Notes: generated by a model not told the origin, from the letters alone. Shown: positions 29,067-38,344, numbered from the stretch's first letter. The stretch is 64,000 bases of DNA from Pseudactinotalea terrae (GCF_009733845.1 NZ_WNXZ01000001.1:868001-932000); one strand, 5' to 3'. Program-made: numbers and translations.

Positions 29067-30248
29067 ATGGCTGAGCTCGAGCTTGTCGGTATCCACGCCG
29101 ATGGAGAGCACATCGTGCTGGTCGACGAGGAGGGTCAGCGCCACCGTCTCCCCATCGATGACGCGCTCCGCGCCGCGGTTCGCCGCGACCGTCCCCAGCT
29201 GGAGCAGATCCGGTCGGAGGGCCTGCGCCCCCGCGAGATCCAGTCGCTGGTCCGGGCCGGCGCATCCGCCGAGGACATCGCAGCCGAGGCCGGCGTGCCC
29301 GTGGAGCAGGTGCGCCGCTACGAGGGGCCGGCCCTGGCCGAGCGCGGCCACGTCGCGCAACGCGCGCAGGCGATGATGCTGGGCCGTGAGCCGGGTTCCC
29401 CCACCCTGGGCGACATGGTCGTGGACCGCCTCGCCGCGCGTGGGGTCGAGCAGATCGACTGGGATGCTCGACGGCGTGGGGCCGAGCCCTGGGAGGTCGT
29501 GGCTCGCTTCGTGGCCGGGGACCGTGAGCGCGAGGCCACCTGGCAGGTGGACCTCGCCGCCGGCAGCGTGGTCGCCGTCGACGACGAGAGCCGGTGGCTC
29601 TCGGAGACCGACCTCGGGCCGGGCACGCCGCGGCGTCACCTCTCCGCGGTGCGCGGGGCGCGACTGTACGACGTCGAGACCGATGCCGACGTCGCACCCG
29701 CACTCGCCGCTGTGGACGCTGTGATCCGTGACACCCGCCCCCGTGACCTCCGCTCGGCGCGGCAGGCGCCCGAGCCGTCGGAGCCGCCGACCCCGCAGGA
29801 ACCCGAGGCCGAGATCTCGGCCGAGGACACCGAGGCGCTCCTCGACGAGCTGAGCGCCGCGCGGGGCGTGCGGCAGCACATCGAGATCGACGACGAGACG
29901 CTGGCCGAGGAGGTGCTCGCCTCCGACCAGGAGGAGTCCGCCCCCCGCCCGCCGACAGTGCTGCGGGCGGCCCCGCACACCCCCGCCCTGTGGGACGAGG
30001 GCGATGAGGCCGCTGCCGACGCCCAGCCGGAGCACGAGGCCGACGAGAACGACGCCGACGACGACCGCTCCGACGACGCCGCGGACGACACCCGGCCCGA
30101 CGGCGCCCACCCGGCCGCCTCCGCCCCGGAGGAGGCCACAGACGCCACGGTGATCAAGGAACGTCCCACCCGTCGGTCCCAGAAGAACCGCCGGACCAGC
30201 GTCCCCAGCTGGGACGAGATCGTCTTCGGCGCCCGTTCCGACCAGTAG
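29067..30248 (+). CDS. sepH: Septation protein SepH
   Basis: Cell-division protein (DUF3071 family) that binds FtsZ and stimulates filament assembly in Streptomyces and mycobacteria; 393 residues. The conserved N-terminal domain MAELELVGIHADGEHIVLVD continues through a helix-turn-helix-like segment (LRPREIQSLVRAGASAEDIA, about residues 52-73). From about 230 the protein is a long acidic, probably disordered tail, ending in a basic then conserved block near SVPSWDEIVFG. The start is ATG with a strong GGGAGGT site. It converges on the DUF2332 gene with a 5-bp gap. Confidence 0.92.
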   Translation: MAELELVGIHADGEHIVLVDEEGQRHRLPIDDALRAAVRRDRPQLEQIRSEGLRPREIQSLVRAGASAEDIAAEAGVPVEQVRRYEGPALAERGHVAQRAQAMMLGREPGSPTLGDMVVDRLAARGVEQIDWDARRRGAEPWEVVARFVAGDREREATWQVDLAAGSVVAVDDESRWLSETDLGPGTPRRHLSAVRGARLYDVETDADVAPALAAVDAVIRDTRPRDLRSARQAPEPSEPPTPQEPEAEISAEDTEALLDELSAARGVRQHIEIDDETLAEEVLASDQEESAPRPPTVLRAAPHTPALWDEGDEAAADAQPEHEADENDADDDRSDDAADDTRPDGAHPAASAPEEATDATVIKERPTRRSQKNRRTSVPSWDEIVFGARSDQ

Positions 30249-30253
30249 CTCGA

Positions 30254-31231
30254 CTACGCGAGCCAGGCGAGCTCGCGCCCGTGCGGGTCCGCGTGACCGA
30301 GCACGACGTCGTCGAGCGTGAGCAGGAACCGCCCCCCGAAGTCACCCGCCGGCACCGGGACGCCGAGATCGGCCGTCACCTGCGCGCCCTCGAGCCCCAG
30401 CCGCCGGGCCCCCGCCGCGCGGCAGGCTCGTGCGAGAGCGGCTCGGTGCGGGCGATCGAGGTAGGCCACCATCGCGCTGTGCACCACGACGAGCGTCGCG
30501 TCGGGCGCGTCGGCGCGAAGATGCTCGACCGCCGTGGGCAGGTCCCGCGGCGCCAGCCCTCGCACCACCACCGGCGGGTCTGACGCGGCCACGGTCAGGG
30601 CGGCTCCGAGCCGCTCGGCACGTTCGGTGTGCTCGGGCCAGACGAGACACTCGAGCCATCGGGCCACGTCCGGGTCGGAGGCGTCCAGGGGGTTGGCGTC
30701 CAGGCCGAGCCGCGCGGCGATCTGCGGTACCCGCTCGGGCGGGGACACGCCCTCGACCAGGCACGGCAGCGTGAGGGCGCCCTCACCGACGCGCACCGAC
30801 CCGCCGTCCTCGCCCAGGTAGGCGTAGGAGTACTTCTCGTACTGCAGGCAGAGCCCCGCGCTGGCGCCCACCTCGAGGATGGCGAGCGGCTCCGGCAGCA
30901 ACGCCAGCGCGGGAAGCAGCACCGCGCAGCGAGCGGGCTCGTTGGTCTGGGTGGAACGGGCCAGCATCACCGCCCGGAGATCCTCGGAGTGCTCGATGGC
31001 GAAGTCGAGCGCGGCCATCGGGTCGCCGACGTCGGCGCCCAGCAGCCGGAGGGCGCCGAGCAGCAGGTTCGGCTGCCGCTTCAGCGGCGGCACGGTCCGC
31101 AGGAACGCGAGCACACCGGCGTGCTCGGAGATGGCGAGGCAGAGGCGTTCGTACGTCTGCGACGAGCCGCGTGCCTCGACCTCGGCGAACCGCCGATACA
31201 GCCCGGCCACGTCGGGTGCGGACACCTCCAT
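30254..31231 (-). CDS. DUF2332 protein, methyltransferase-like fold
   Basis: Uncharacterised actinobacterial family, 325 residues. A glycine motif, ILEVGASAGLCLQYEKYSY (about residues 119-137), resembles motif I of SAM-dependent methyltransferases, and the later segment DATLVVVHSAMVAYL matches a Rossmann-type strand and helix. Activity is inferred from this only. I start it at ATG 31231, 10 bases after the stop of the kinase-like gene; a longer frame would overlap that gene. It is the last gene of the long leftward series. Confidence 0.82.
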   Translation of the reverse strand: MEVSAPDVAGLYRRFAEVEARGSSQTYERLCLAISEHAGVLAFLRTVPPLKRQPNLLLGALRLLGADVGDPMAALDFAIEHSEDLRAVMLARSTQTNEPARCAVLLPALALLPEPLAILEVGASAGLCLQYEKYSYAYLGEDGGSVRVGEGALTLPCLVEGVSPPERVPQIAARLGLDANPLDASDPDVARWLECLVWPEHTERAERLGAALTVAASDPPVVVRGLAPRDLPTAVEHLRADAPDATLVVVHSAMVAYLDRPHRAALARACRAAGARRLGLEGAQVTADLGVPVPAGDFGGRFLLTLDDVVLGHADPHGRELAWLA

Positions 31232-31241
31232 CAGGTCGGTC

Positions 31242-32027
31242 TCACAGCGGCGGCCACGGGATCGGGGGCATCTCACCCTCGGGCTCGGGGAACACACCCT
31301 CCGCCAGCAGCCGGTCGCACCGCCGTCGGAACGCGCTCACCTCGTCGACATCGAGGAGAGCGCCCAGAGCGATCCCCAGGGAGCCGTCGAGGGCATCACG
31401 GACCCGGCTGACGCCGTCGATCTCCGCCTCGTCGAGCTCCTGCCCCACCCAGCCCCAGAGGATCGTACGGAGCCGCGGCTCGGCGTTGAAGGTGACGCCG
31501 TGGTCGACGCCGTACCGGTGCCCGTCGGGCATCTCGAGCACGTGCCCGCCCTTGCGGTCTGCGTTGTTCGCGAGCACGTCGAGCACCGCCATCCGGCGCA
31601 TCGCGGCCGAGTCCTCATGCAGCAACGACACCGGGCGCTCGGTCTCGTCGAGGCCGTCGAGCACATGGCACCAGCCGTCCGGCACCTCGTGGTCGGCGGG
31701 CACGAGGGCGACCGCGGGGCGCACCACGCCGTCGGGCTCCTGCCAGAGCTGCACCATGCCCTCGCCGAACGGGCCCTCGCGGAGCCACGTCGTCGGCACG
31801 ATGTTCCAGCCGATCTCCTCGGAGAGCAGATACGTGGCGAGCTCGCGTCGGGCGAGCGTGCCGTCCGGGAAGTCCCACAGCGGGCGTTCGCCCGCCACGG
31901 GCTTGTAGACGACCTGCACGTCACCGATCCGACCGAGGAACGTCGCGTTGGACGCCGTGGTGATCCGACCCACCAGCTCGAGCGGGCCGGCGAGCGGCTC
32001 CTCGGTCTGCTGCTGGGTCGAGGTCAC
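31242..32027 (-). CDS. SCO1664 family protein, PI3/4-kinase-like
   Basis: Conserved actinobacterial protein, 261 residues, of unknown substrate. It shows the skeleton of an atypical (phosphatidylinositol 3/4-kinase-like) kinase: Lys42 in VVYKPVAGE, Glu62 in ARRELATY, a catalytic-loop-like NNADRKGG with Asp157, and a metal-binding-like Asp175 in GVDHGVTF. The protein could be an active kinase or a remnant; the Asn expected after the loop is His162. The GTG start overlaps the DUF3090 stop by 4 bases, so the two are coupled. Confidence 0.85.
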   Translation of the reverse strand: MTSTQQQTEEPLAGPLELVGRITTASNATFLGRIGDVQVVYKPVAGERPLWDFPDGTLARRELATYLLSEEIGWNIVPTTWLREGPFGEGMVQLWQEPDGVVRPAVALVPADHEVPDGWCHVLDGLDETERPVSLLHEDSAAMRRMAVLDVLANNADRKGGHVLEMPDGHRYGVDHGVTFNAEPRLRTILWGWVGQELDEAEIDGVSRVRDALDGSLGIALGALLDVDEVSAFRRRCDRLLAEGVFPEPEGEMPPIPWPPL

Positions 32028-32572
32028 TCCAAGCCGTCCGTGATGGCGCAGACGTGACCATCCGGATCCATCGGCTCCTCGCAGATCGGGCAGATCGGAC
32101 GCCCCCGGGTGAGGATCGTGCGGGTGCGCGCCGCGAAGGCGCGCGCCGCGCCGACCGGGAGACGCACCACCATCACCTCGGCGGGGTCCTCCTCCTCGAT
32201 GACGGTGCCGTCGTCGTCGAGCAGCAACCGTGACGCCTGGATGACCACCTGCGCGGTCGAGGCATCCCAGGCGAGACGCATCTCGCCCACCCGGAACTCC
32301 TCCTCCACGGGTTCGGTCAGCGGCTCGTCGTCGGCGAGCCCGCTGGGCGCGGTCTCCGGGACGGAGTACCGGTTGCCCTCCTCGGTCATCAGCTGGTCCA
32401 GGACGGCGTCGACACCATCGGCCAACGCGGCGGACTGCTGCTTCTCCAGCGCGACGCTCACGACCCGCTTGCCCTCCTGGGCCTGCAGGTAGAACGTCCG
32501 CGAACCTGGCTCCCCCACCGTTCCGGTGACGAATCGGTCCGGCCAGTCGAAGCCGTGCACGATCGCAGACAT
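32024..32572 (-). CDS. DUF3090 zinc-ribbon protein
   Basis: Actinobacteria-specific protein of 182 residues. The N-terminal part includes VHGFDWPDRFVTGTVG and RTFYLQAQEG. The C-terminus has a Cys cluster (RPICPICEEPMDPDGHVC) that probably binds zinc. Function is unknown. In actinobacterial genomes it almost always sits between the histidine phosphatase and SCO1664 genes, as here, with a 9-bp gap upstream and a 4-bp overlap downstream. Confidence 0.88.
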   Translation of the reverse strand: MSAIVHGFDWPDRFVTGTVGEPGSRTFYLQAQEGKRVVSVALEKQQSAALADGVDAVLDQLMTEEGNRYSVPETAPSGLADDEPLTEPVEEEFRVGEMRLAWDASTAQVVIQASRLLLDDDGTVIEEEDPAEVMVVRLPVGAARAFAARTRTILTRGRPICPICEEPMDPDGHVCAITDGLE

Positions 32573-32581
32573 GGCTCCAGA

Positions 32582-33268
32582 TTAGTCTGCGGTCCCGCCG
32601 CCGCCACCCACCATCGGCTCCGGCGTGGGACCGAGCCAGGCCACCTCACCGGCGAGCGTGTTGAGCCCGAGCACGTACGGTCGCGGACCCCCGTAGTGGA
32701 CGATCGAGATCGAGGCCGGGTGCACGTCGATCCGCTGGAACGAGTCGAGGTGCATCCCGAGGGCGTCGGCGAGCACCGCCTTGATGATGTCGCCGTGGCT
32801 GACGGCGGCCCACACCGCGTGGGTACCGGCTGCCTCGCCGATGCGGGCGTCGTGGCGGCGCACCGCCGCCACAGCGCGCGCCTGCATCGCCGCCATCGAC
32901 TCCCCGCCCGGGAACGACGCCGCCGTGGGCTGGTTCTGCACGAGGCTCCACAGCGGCTCCGTGGCGAGCTCAGCCAGCGTGCGCCCCTGCCACTGCCCGT
33001 AGTCGCACTCCGACAACCCGTCCTCGACCTCCACCCCGGAGGCGCCGTCGGCCGGCTGCTGCGCGAGCAGCGCCATCGCAGTCTGCCGGCAGCGCTCCAA
33101 CGGGCTGCTCACCACTGCGGCCAGCCGCAGACGGGAGACCCGGGCGCCGGCGGCGCCGACCTGCTGCCGACCGGTCTCGTCGAGCTCGACGCCCGGGGTA
33201 CGCCCCGCGAGCACGCCGCTCGCGTTGGCCGTGGTGCGCCCGTGCCGGACCAGCAGGACCGTCGCCAC
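32582..33268 (-). CDS. Histidine phosphatase (MSMEG_4193 family putative phosphomutase)
   Basis: Histidine phosphatase superfamily, 228 residues. Catalytic RHG at residues 8-10 with His9 as the phosphoacceptor, SSPLERCRQTA after it, the acidic GLSECDYG, and the second His in VSHGDIIK. The C-terminus is a short Gly-rich tail. The GTG start is 12 bases after the rluB stop. The substrate is unknown; linkage to a kinase-like gene suggests that both handle the same phosphorylated compound. Confidence 0.88.
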   Translation of the reverse strand: MATVLLVRHGRTTANASGVLAGRTPGVELDETGRQQVGAAGARVSRLRLAAVVSSPLERCRQTAMALLAQQPADGASGVEVEDGLSECDYGQWQGRTLAELATEPLWSLVQNQPTAASFPGGESMAAMQARAVAAVRRHDARIGEAAGTHAVWAAVSHGDIIKAVLADALGMHLDSFQRIDVHPASISIVHYGGPRPYVLGLNTLAGEVAWLGPTPEPMVGGGGGTAD

Positions 33269-33280
33269 CGTGCCGCCGCT

Positions 33281-34021
33281 CTACAGACCGACGGCCGACA
33301 TCAGCCGACCCAGCTCGGTGCCTTCGATCGCCCGCGTGCGGCCGGGCTTGAGGTGCCCCAGCCGGATCGGACCGATCGAGGTCCGCACCAGCCTGGTGAC
33401 CGGGTGCCCGACCTCCTCGAGCAGTCGCCGCACGATGTGGTTGCGCCCCTCGTGCAGCGTCACCTCGACCAGCGAGGCGTTCGGGGTGGTCTCCATCAGC
33501 GTGAACCGGTCGACGACGACCGGCCCGTCCTCGAGCTCGACGCCCTTGGCCAACTCGCGCCCCAGGCCCTTCGCCACGCGGCCCTCGACGTACGCGACGT
33601 AGGTCTTGGGCACCTCGTAGGAAGGGTGCGCGAGCCGGTGCGCGAGCTCGCCGTCGTTGGTCAGCAGGATCAGACCCTCGGTCTCGGCGTCGAGTCGCCC
33701 GACGTGGAAGAGGCGTTCGGTACGGTCGGCCACGTACGCCGACAGGTCGGGGCGACCCTGCTCGTCCGACATGGTGGAGTAGACCCCGGCCGGCTTGTGC
33801 AGGGCGAGCGTCACCACGGTCTCGTCGAGCTGCACCCGCAACCCGTCCACATGGATGACGGCGGTGCGCGGGTCGACCCGGATCCCCAGCTCCCGGACCT
33901 GCTCGCCGTCGACCGTCACCCGCCCGGAGTCGATGATGGTCTCGCACGCGCGGCGCGAGCCGAAGCCCGCGGACGCGAGCACCTTCTGAAGCCGGACGCC
34001 GGACGGGTCGTGGACGCTCAT
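33281..34021 (-). CDS. rluB: 23S rRNA pseudouridine synthase (RluB/RsuA family)
   Basis: Converts uridine to pseudouridine in rRNA; 246 residues. An N-terminal S4 RNA-binding domain (VRLQKVLASAGFGSRRACETII) precedes the catalytic motif with Asp in VGRLDAETEGLILLTNDGELAHRL. ATG 34021 overlaps the scpB stop (ATGA). In many actinobacteria the next genes are cmk and der; here the phosphatase cassette follows instead. Confidence 0.93.
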   Translation of the reverse strand: MSVHDPSGVRLQKVLASAGFGSRRACETIIDSGRVTVDGEQVRELGIRVDPRTAVIHVDGLRVQLDETVVTLALHKPAGVYSTMSDEQGRPDLSAYVADRTERLFHVGRLDAETEGLILLTNDGELAHRLAHPSYEVPKTYVAYVEGRVAKGLGRELAKGVELEDGPVVVDRFTLMETTPNASLVEVTLHEGRNHIVRRLLEEVGHPVTRLVRTSIGPIRLGHLKPGRTRAIEGTELGRLMSAVGL

Positions 34022-34695
34022 GAGCGGTCTCCCAGGTCGATGGTGGTGGTGCCCGGCTCGTTGACCTCGTCGAGGTCGGGCAGATAGGGCGCCAGCGGGG
34101 GCAGCTCATCGAGGCTGCGCAGGCCGAGCCGCTCCAAGAAGTAGGTGCTGGTGCGGTACAGGTTCGCACCGCCGTCGGGATCCTGGCCCGCCTCCTCGAT
34201 GAGGCCGCGCGCCAGCAGCGTCCGCACGACGCCGTCGACGTTGACACCACGGATCGCGGCGATCCGGCCGCGCGAGACCGGCTGCCGGTACGCGATGACG
34301 GCGAGGGTCTCGAGCGAGGCCTGCGTGAGCCGGGCGGTCTGGCCATCGAGCACGAAGGCGTCGACGACCGGAGCGAACACCGGGTTCGAGTAGTAGCGCC
34401 AGCCGCCGCCGTGCTCGCGCAGCACGAAGCCACGATGCTGGACCTCGTACCCCTCGACCAGCTCCTGCAAGGCCTGCTCGACCTCGGCCTCGGGGCGCGC
34501 CAGCACGGTGGCCAGCTGCGTCGTCGGCACCGGGGTGTCGGCGACCATGAGGATCGCCTCGAGCGCAGCGGGCAGGCCGCCGGGCTCGTCGAGGACGCGG
34601 GCGGCCGCCGCGAGATCGGTCTCCCGTTCGGGCGCCTCGCGCTCGGGCGCCTGGGGCGGCTCCTGGGCCACCGGATCGGTCTCCGTCTCGCTCAT
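34018..34695 (-). CDS. scpB: SMC-Scp complex subunit ScpB
   Basis: Kleisin-associated winged-helix subunit of the SMC condensin, needed for chromosome segregation; 225 residues. An N-terminal disordered stretch rich in Glu and Pro (about 1-35) is followed by two winged helices with the family segments LPAALEAILMVADTPV and TLAVIAYRQPVSRGRIAAIRG. ATG 34695 overlaps the scpA stop (ATGA). The longer frame upstream lies inside scpA and is not coding. Confidence 0.94.
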   Translation of the reverse strand: MSETETDPVAQEPPQAPEREAPERETDLAAAARVLDEPGGLPAALEAILMVADTPVPTTQLATVLARPEAEVEQALQELVEGYEVQHRGFVLREHGGGWRYYSNPVFAPVVDAFVLDGQTARLTQASLETLAVIAYRQPVSRGRIAAIRGVNVDGVVRTLLARGLIEEAGQDPDGGANLYRTSTYFLERLGLRSLDELPPLAPYLPDLDEVNEPGTTTIDLGDRS

Positions 34696-35606
34696 GGTGC
34701 CTCCACCTGCTCGTCCGGGGGCGCAGACGTGGGCTCCCCTGGGTCGTCGTCGTACTCGTCGGCCACGTCGATCTCGCCGGCGTCGCTGCCGGTCCAGCGG
34801 ATCGTCAGCTCGCCCAACGCGCTGGCCTGGTCGAACGAGACCGCACCTTCGCGGAACAGCTCCAGCAGTGCGAGGAACCGTGCGACCACCACGTTGAGCG
34901 ACCCGGCGTCGGCGGCGAGCGTCCGGAACGAGACCGCGTGGTCCCGGCGGAGACGATCCACGATCACGCCCGCCTGGTCGCGCACGCTCACCGCGGGCGC
35001 GTGCAGGTGGGAGATGTCCACGCCCTCCGGTGCAGCCTTGGGCGCCAGCGCGGCCGCAGCCAGTCGGGCCAGGTCGTCGGGTCCGATCTGCAGCACGAGC
35101 TCGGGCAGCAGCGCAGCGAGATGGGGCTCGAGCGACACCGAGCGCGGGTGTGCCCGTCCGTGCCGCTCCCACTCGGTGCCCAGGTGCGCGGCCACCTGCT
35201 TGAACGCCCGGTACTGCAGCAGCCTCGCGAACAGCAGATCCCGCGCCTCCAGCAGCTCCAGATCCTCGATCTCGTCGGTGCTGGTACCCGGCAGCAGCCG
35301 CGCCGCCTTGAGGTCGAGCAGCGTCGCGGCGATCACGAGGAACTCGCTGGCCTGCGACAGGTCCCAGTCCTTCTGGGTGCGGATGAAGGAGATGAACTCG
35401 TCGGTGACGACGGCGAGCGCGACCTCGGTGACGTCCATCTGGTGCTTCGCGATCAGCGAGAGCAGCAGGTCGAAGGGACCCGTGAAGTTCTCGAGGGTCA
35501 CCTCGAACCGGCCGGGGCGGGTGAGGGCGACCGCGGCCTCCCCCTCGACGACCGACGTCGCGGTCACCGGCTCGGCAGCGGGCTCCGCCGCCTCAGGCGG
35601 CTGCAC
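34692..35606 (-). CDS. scpA: SMC-Scp complex kleisin subunit ScpA
   Basis: Kleisin that bridges the SMC heads, 304 residues. The N-terminal core reads FEVTLENFTGPFDLLLSLIAKHQMDVTEVALA, followed by a linker and a C-terminal winged helix. It ends in an acidic tail. The start overlaps the parA end by 14 bases, so the two are translationally coupled and segregation functions are expressed together. Confidence 0.94.
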   Translation of the reverse strand: MQPPEAAEPAAEPVTATSVVEGEAAVALTRPGRFEVTLENFTGPFDLLLSLIAKHQMDVTEVALAVVTDEFISFIRTQKDWDLSQASEFLVIAATLLDLKAARLLPGTSTDEIEDLELLEARDLLFARLLQYRAFKQVAAHLGTEWERHGRAHPRSVSLEPHLAALLPELVLQIGPDDLARLAAAALAPKAAPEGVDISHLHAPAVSVRDQAGVIVDRLRRDHAVSFRTLAADAGSLNVVVARFLALLELFREGAVSFDQASALGELTIRWTGSDAGEIDVADEYDDDPGEPTSAPPDEQVEAP

Positions 35607-36438
35607 CGCGGGCGATCAGCTCGCGGGCGAGCTTCTTGTAGGCGTAGGCACCCGCGTGGTTCGGGGCGTAGGTCAGGATGGACTCGGTCGCGACCGAGGC
35701 GTCGGGGAACTTGACCGTGCGCGCGATCACCGTCGAGAACACCGTGTCGCCGAAGGCCTCCCGCACCCGCGCGAGCACCTCCTTGGAGTGCAGCGTGCGA
35801 CCGTCGTACATCGTGGCGAGGATGCCGTCGGTCTGCAGGCGCGGGTTGAGGCGGTCGCGGACCTTGTCGATCGTCTCGACCAGCAGCGCCACACCGCGCA
35901 ACGCGAAGAACTCGGTCTCGAGCGGGATCACCACGCCGTGGGCGGCGGTGAGCGCGTTGACCGTGAGCAGACCGAGCGAGGGCTGGCAGTCGATGAGGAT
36001 GACGTCGTAGGTATCGGTGACGCTCCGCAACACCCGGCTCAGCACCTGCTCGCGGGCCACCTCGTTGACGAGCTGGACCTCGGCGGCCGACAGGTCGATG
36101 TTGGCGGGCGCGAGATCGAGGCCGTCGACCGAGGTGCTCTGGATGATCTCGCGGACGTCGGGACGAGCCCTCATCAGCTCGGTGTAGATCGTGGCATCGA
36201 GCTCGTGGGCGTTGACCCCCAGCCCGGCCGAGGCCGCGCCCTGGGGGTCGAAGTCCACGAGCAGCACCTTGCGGCCGTAGCTGGCCAGGGCTGCACCGAG
36301 GTTGATCGTGGTGGTCGTCTTGCCGACCCCGCCCTTCTGGTTGCACATCGCGATGATGCGGGCGGGACCGTGCGACGACAGCGGTGCCGGCGCCGGGAAG
36401 TCGCGCGCGGCCTCCGGGTCGGAGTCGTCGATGCTCAT
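35593..36438 (-). CDS. parA: ParA family ATPase
   Basis: Deviant Walker A ATPase, 281 residues, with KGGVGKTTTTINLG near residue 34, the switch segment DFDPQG, and DCQPSLG. It lacks an adjacent parB and belongs to the second ParA found beside scpAB in Actinobacteria, distinct from the origin-proximal ParA. ATG 36438 is chosen because leaderless TAGGTT ends 7 bases before it. The TAG of that hexamer is the stop codon of xerD. Confidence 0.92.
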   Translation of the reverse strand: MSIDDSDPEAARDFPAPAPLSSHGPARIIAMCNQKGGVGKTTTTINLGAALASYGRKVLLVDFDPQGAASAGLGVNAHELDATIYTELMRARPDVREIIQSTSVDGLDLAPANIDLSAAEVQLVNEVAREQVLSRVLRSVTDTYDVILIDCQPSLGLLTVNALTAAHGVVIPLETEFFALRGVALLVETIDKVRDRLNPRLQTDGILATMYDGRTLHSKEVLARVREAFGDTVFSTVIARTVKFPDASVATESILTYAPNHAGAYAYKKLARELIARGAAA

Positions 36439-36445
36439 CGGCCCA

Positions 36446-36451
36446 AACCTA
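36446..36451 (-). promoter_or_regulatory. Leaderless -10 of parA (TAGGTT) overlapping the xerD stop
   Basis: The xerD stop codon TAG (36449-36451) supplies the first three bases of a TAGGTT hexamer 7 bases before the parA start. There is no ribosome binding site. parA-scpA-scpB can therefore be transcribed independently of ctaB-xerD. Confidence 0.5.
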
Positions 36452-37372
36452 CAGTGCGCGGGGGTGCGAGGCGGCGTAGACCTCGCGGAGCGTGTCCGGT
36501 GTGACCAACGTGTAGATCTGCGTGGTCGTGACCGACGCGTGGCCGAGCAGCTCCTGCACCACACGCACGTCGGCACCGCCCGCGAGCAGGTGCGTGGCGT
36601 ACGAGTGCCGCAGCGTGTGCGGCGAGATGTGGGTGCCGATCTTGGCGCGGGCCGCCGCGTCCTGCAGCACGGCCCAGGCGCTCTGACGCGACAGCGGGTT
36701 GCCCCGCTGGTTGAGGAACAGCGCCGCGTTGCCGCGGCCGTTCCCCGCGAGCACCGGCCGGCCCCGCACCAGGTAGGCCTCCAGCGCATCGATCGCATAG
36801 CTCCCGACCGGGACCACGCGCTCCTTGCGGCCCTTGCCGAAGAGGTGGATCGAGGGCGCCTGCCGGTCCAGCTCGACGTCGTCGACCGTGAGCCCGATCG
36901 CCTCGCTGATGCGGGCTCCGGTCCCGTAGAGCACCTCGACGAGCGCGCGGTCGCGCAGCCCGAGCACCCCGTCGGCGGCCGAGGCGCCGTCGAGGAGTCG
37001 CTCGACGTCGTCGACCGAGATCGCCTTCGGGAGCCGCTTGACGCCTCCGGCCGGACGGACGGCGGCCGCCGGGTCGTTCGCGGCGCGGCCCTCGCGGACC
37101 TCGAACCGGTGCCAGCCGCGCACGGCGACGACCGCGCGGTTGGTCGACGACGGCGAGAGCGCAGAGCCGCCGTCGGAGCCTGCTCGGAGCGCCTCGACGT
37201 ACGAGGCGACCTCTGCCTCCGAGACGGCGGCCAGGTCGGTGATCCCGCGCCCGGTCAAGAAAGCGAGGTAACGCTCGAGGTCGCGCCGGTACGCCGCGAG
37301 CGTGTGCTCCGACAGGCCGCGTTCCACCCCGAGATGGGCGAGATACTCCGCGAGCGCCTCTGGCGGCGTCAT
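36449..37372 (-). CDS. xerD: Site-specific tyrosine recombinase XerD
   Basis: Resolves chromosome dimers at dif together with XerC; 307 residues. An N-terminal SAM-like core-binding domain (about 1-95) is followed by the catalytic domain with Arg in [10 protein letters not shown], His and Arg in [10 protein letters not shown], His in [10 protein letters not shown] and the nucleophile Tyr in TQIYTLV. Three bases separate it from the ctaB stop and no ribosome binding site is visible, so translation may depend on re-initiation. Confidence 0.93.
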   Translation of the reverse strand: MTPPEALAEYLAHLGVERGLSEHTLAAYRRDLERYLAFLTGRGITDLAAVSEAEVASYVEALRAGSDGGSALSPSSTNRAVVAVRGWHRFEVREGRAANDPAAAVRPAGGVKRLPKAISVDDVERLLDGASAADGVLGLRDRALVEVLYGTGARISEAIGLTVDDVELDRQAPSIHLFGKGRKERVVPVGSYAIDALEAYLVRGRPVLAGNGRGNAALFLNQRGNPLSRQSAWAVLQDAAARAKIGTHISPHTLRHSYATHLLAGGADVRVVQELLGHASVTTTQIYTLVTPDTLREVYAASHPRAL

Positions 37373-37375
37373 GGC

Positions 37376-38344
37376 CTAGAAGGGCAGGAACGGGTCGATC
37401 GCGACCGCGACGAAGAGGATGGTCAGGTAGGTGATCGAGCCGTGGAACACCGACATGGCGTGGACCTTGCGCACACCGGAAGCGGCGCGCCGGTACAGCA
37501 GGATCGAGATGGTGAGGAACCACGCGCCGGAGATCACGGCCACGGCCGCGTAGAACCACCCGAGGCCACCGACCGGCACCAGGGCGAGCGTGCACGCCAC
37601 CATCAGGGCGGCGTAGACGATGATCTGCTTCGCGACCGTGGTGTTCGCCGCGACGACAGGGAGCATCGGGACCCCGGCCGCCTCGTAGTCTCGTCTGAAC
37701 TTCATCGACAGCGGCCAGTAGTGCGGCGGCGTCCAGAAGAAGATCACACCGAACAGCAGCACCGGTGCCCAGGTCAGGCCCCCGGTCACGGCTGCCCAGC
37801 CGATCAGCACGGGCATGCAGCCGGCGGCCCCGCCCCACACGATGTTCTGCGACGTGTGCCGCTTCAGCAGCATGGTGTAGCCGACCGAGTACATGACGTT
37901 GGCGGCCAGCGCGAGCCAGGCGGCGAACCAGTTGACGAGCAGCCCCAGCCACAGCACCGACGCCACGGCGAGCAGCGAGGCGAACACCAGCGCCTGGACC
38001 GGCGTCACGTCACCGGTGACCAACGGTCGCTTCTTGGTGCGGTTCATGAGCGCGTCGATGTCGCGGTCCCACCACATGTTGTAGGTGTTCGCGCTCCCGG
38101 CGGCGAGCGTGCCACCGATCACGGTGGCGATCATCAGCCAGGTCCCTGGCCACCCCTGCGCCGCGAGGATCATCGTGGGCACGGTGGTGATCAGCAGCAG
38201 CTCGATGATGCGCGGCTTCGTCAGCGCCAGGAATGCGAGGGCTCGCCGGCGGAGCGTGACCGGCGGTCGCTGCGCCACGGGCATCGTGCCCCGCTCGTCA
38301 GCCGGCCGGGTCGTCGCCCCGCTGCTCGCCTCGGTCTGTGCCAC
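37376..38344 (-). CDS. ctaB: Protoheme IX farnesyltransferase
   Basis: Membrane prenyltransferase making heme O for cytochrome oxidase; 322 residues with about eight or nine helices. The aspartate-rich site reads [18 protein letters not shown], and the second conserved loop [12 protein letters not shown]. About 40 hydrophilic residues precede helix 1. The start is GTG with AAGGA 5 bases upstream. It is divergent from tkt, a common actinobacterial pairing, with repeats in the shared control region. Confidence 0.95.
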   Translation of the reverse strand: MAQTEASSGATTRPADERGTMPVAQRPPVTLRRRALAFLALTKPRIIELLLITTVPTMILAAQGWPGTWLMIATVIGGTLAAGSANTYNMWWDRDIDALMNRTKKRPLVTGDVTPVQALVFASLLAVASVLWLGLLVNWFAAWLALAANVMYSVGYTMLLKRHTSQNIVWGGAAGCMPVLIGWAAVTGGLTWAPVLLFGVIFFWTPPHYWPLSMKFRRDYEAAGVPMLPVVAANTTVAKQIIVYAALMVACTLALVPVGGLGWFYAAVAVISGAWFLTISILLYRRAASGVRKVHAMSVFHGSITYLTILFVAVAIDPFLPF

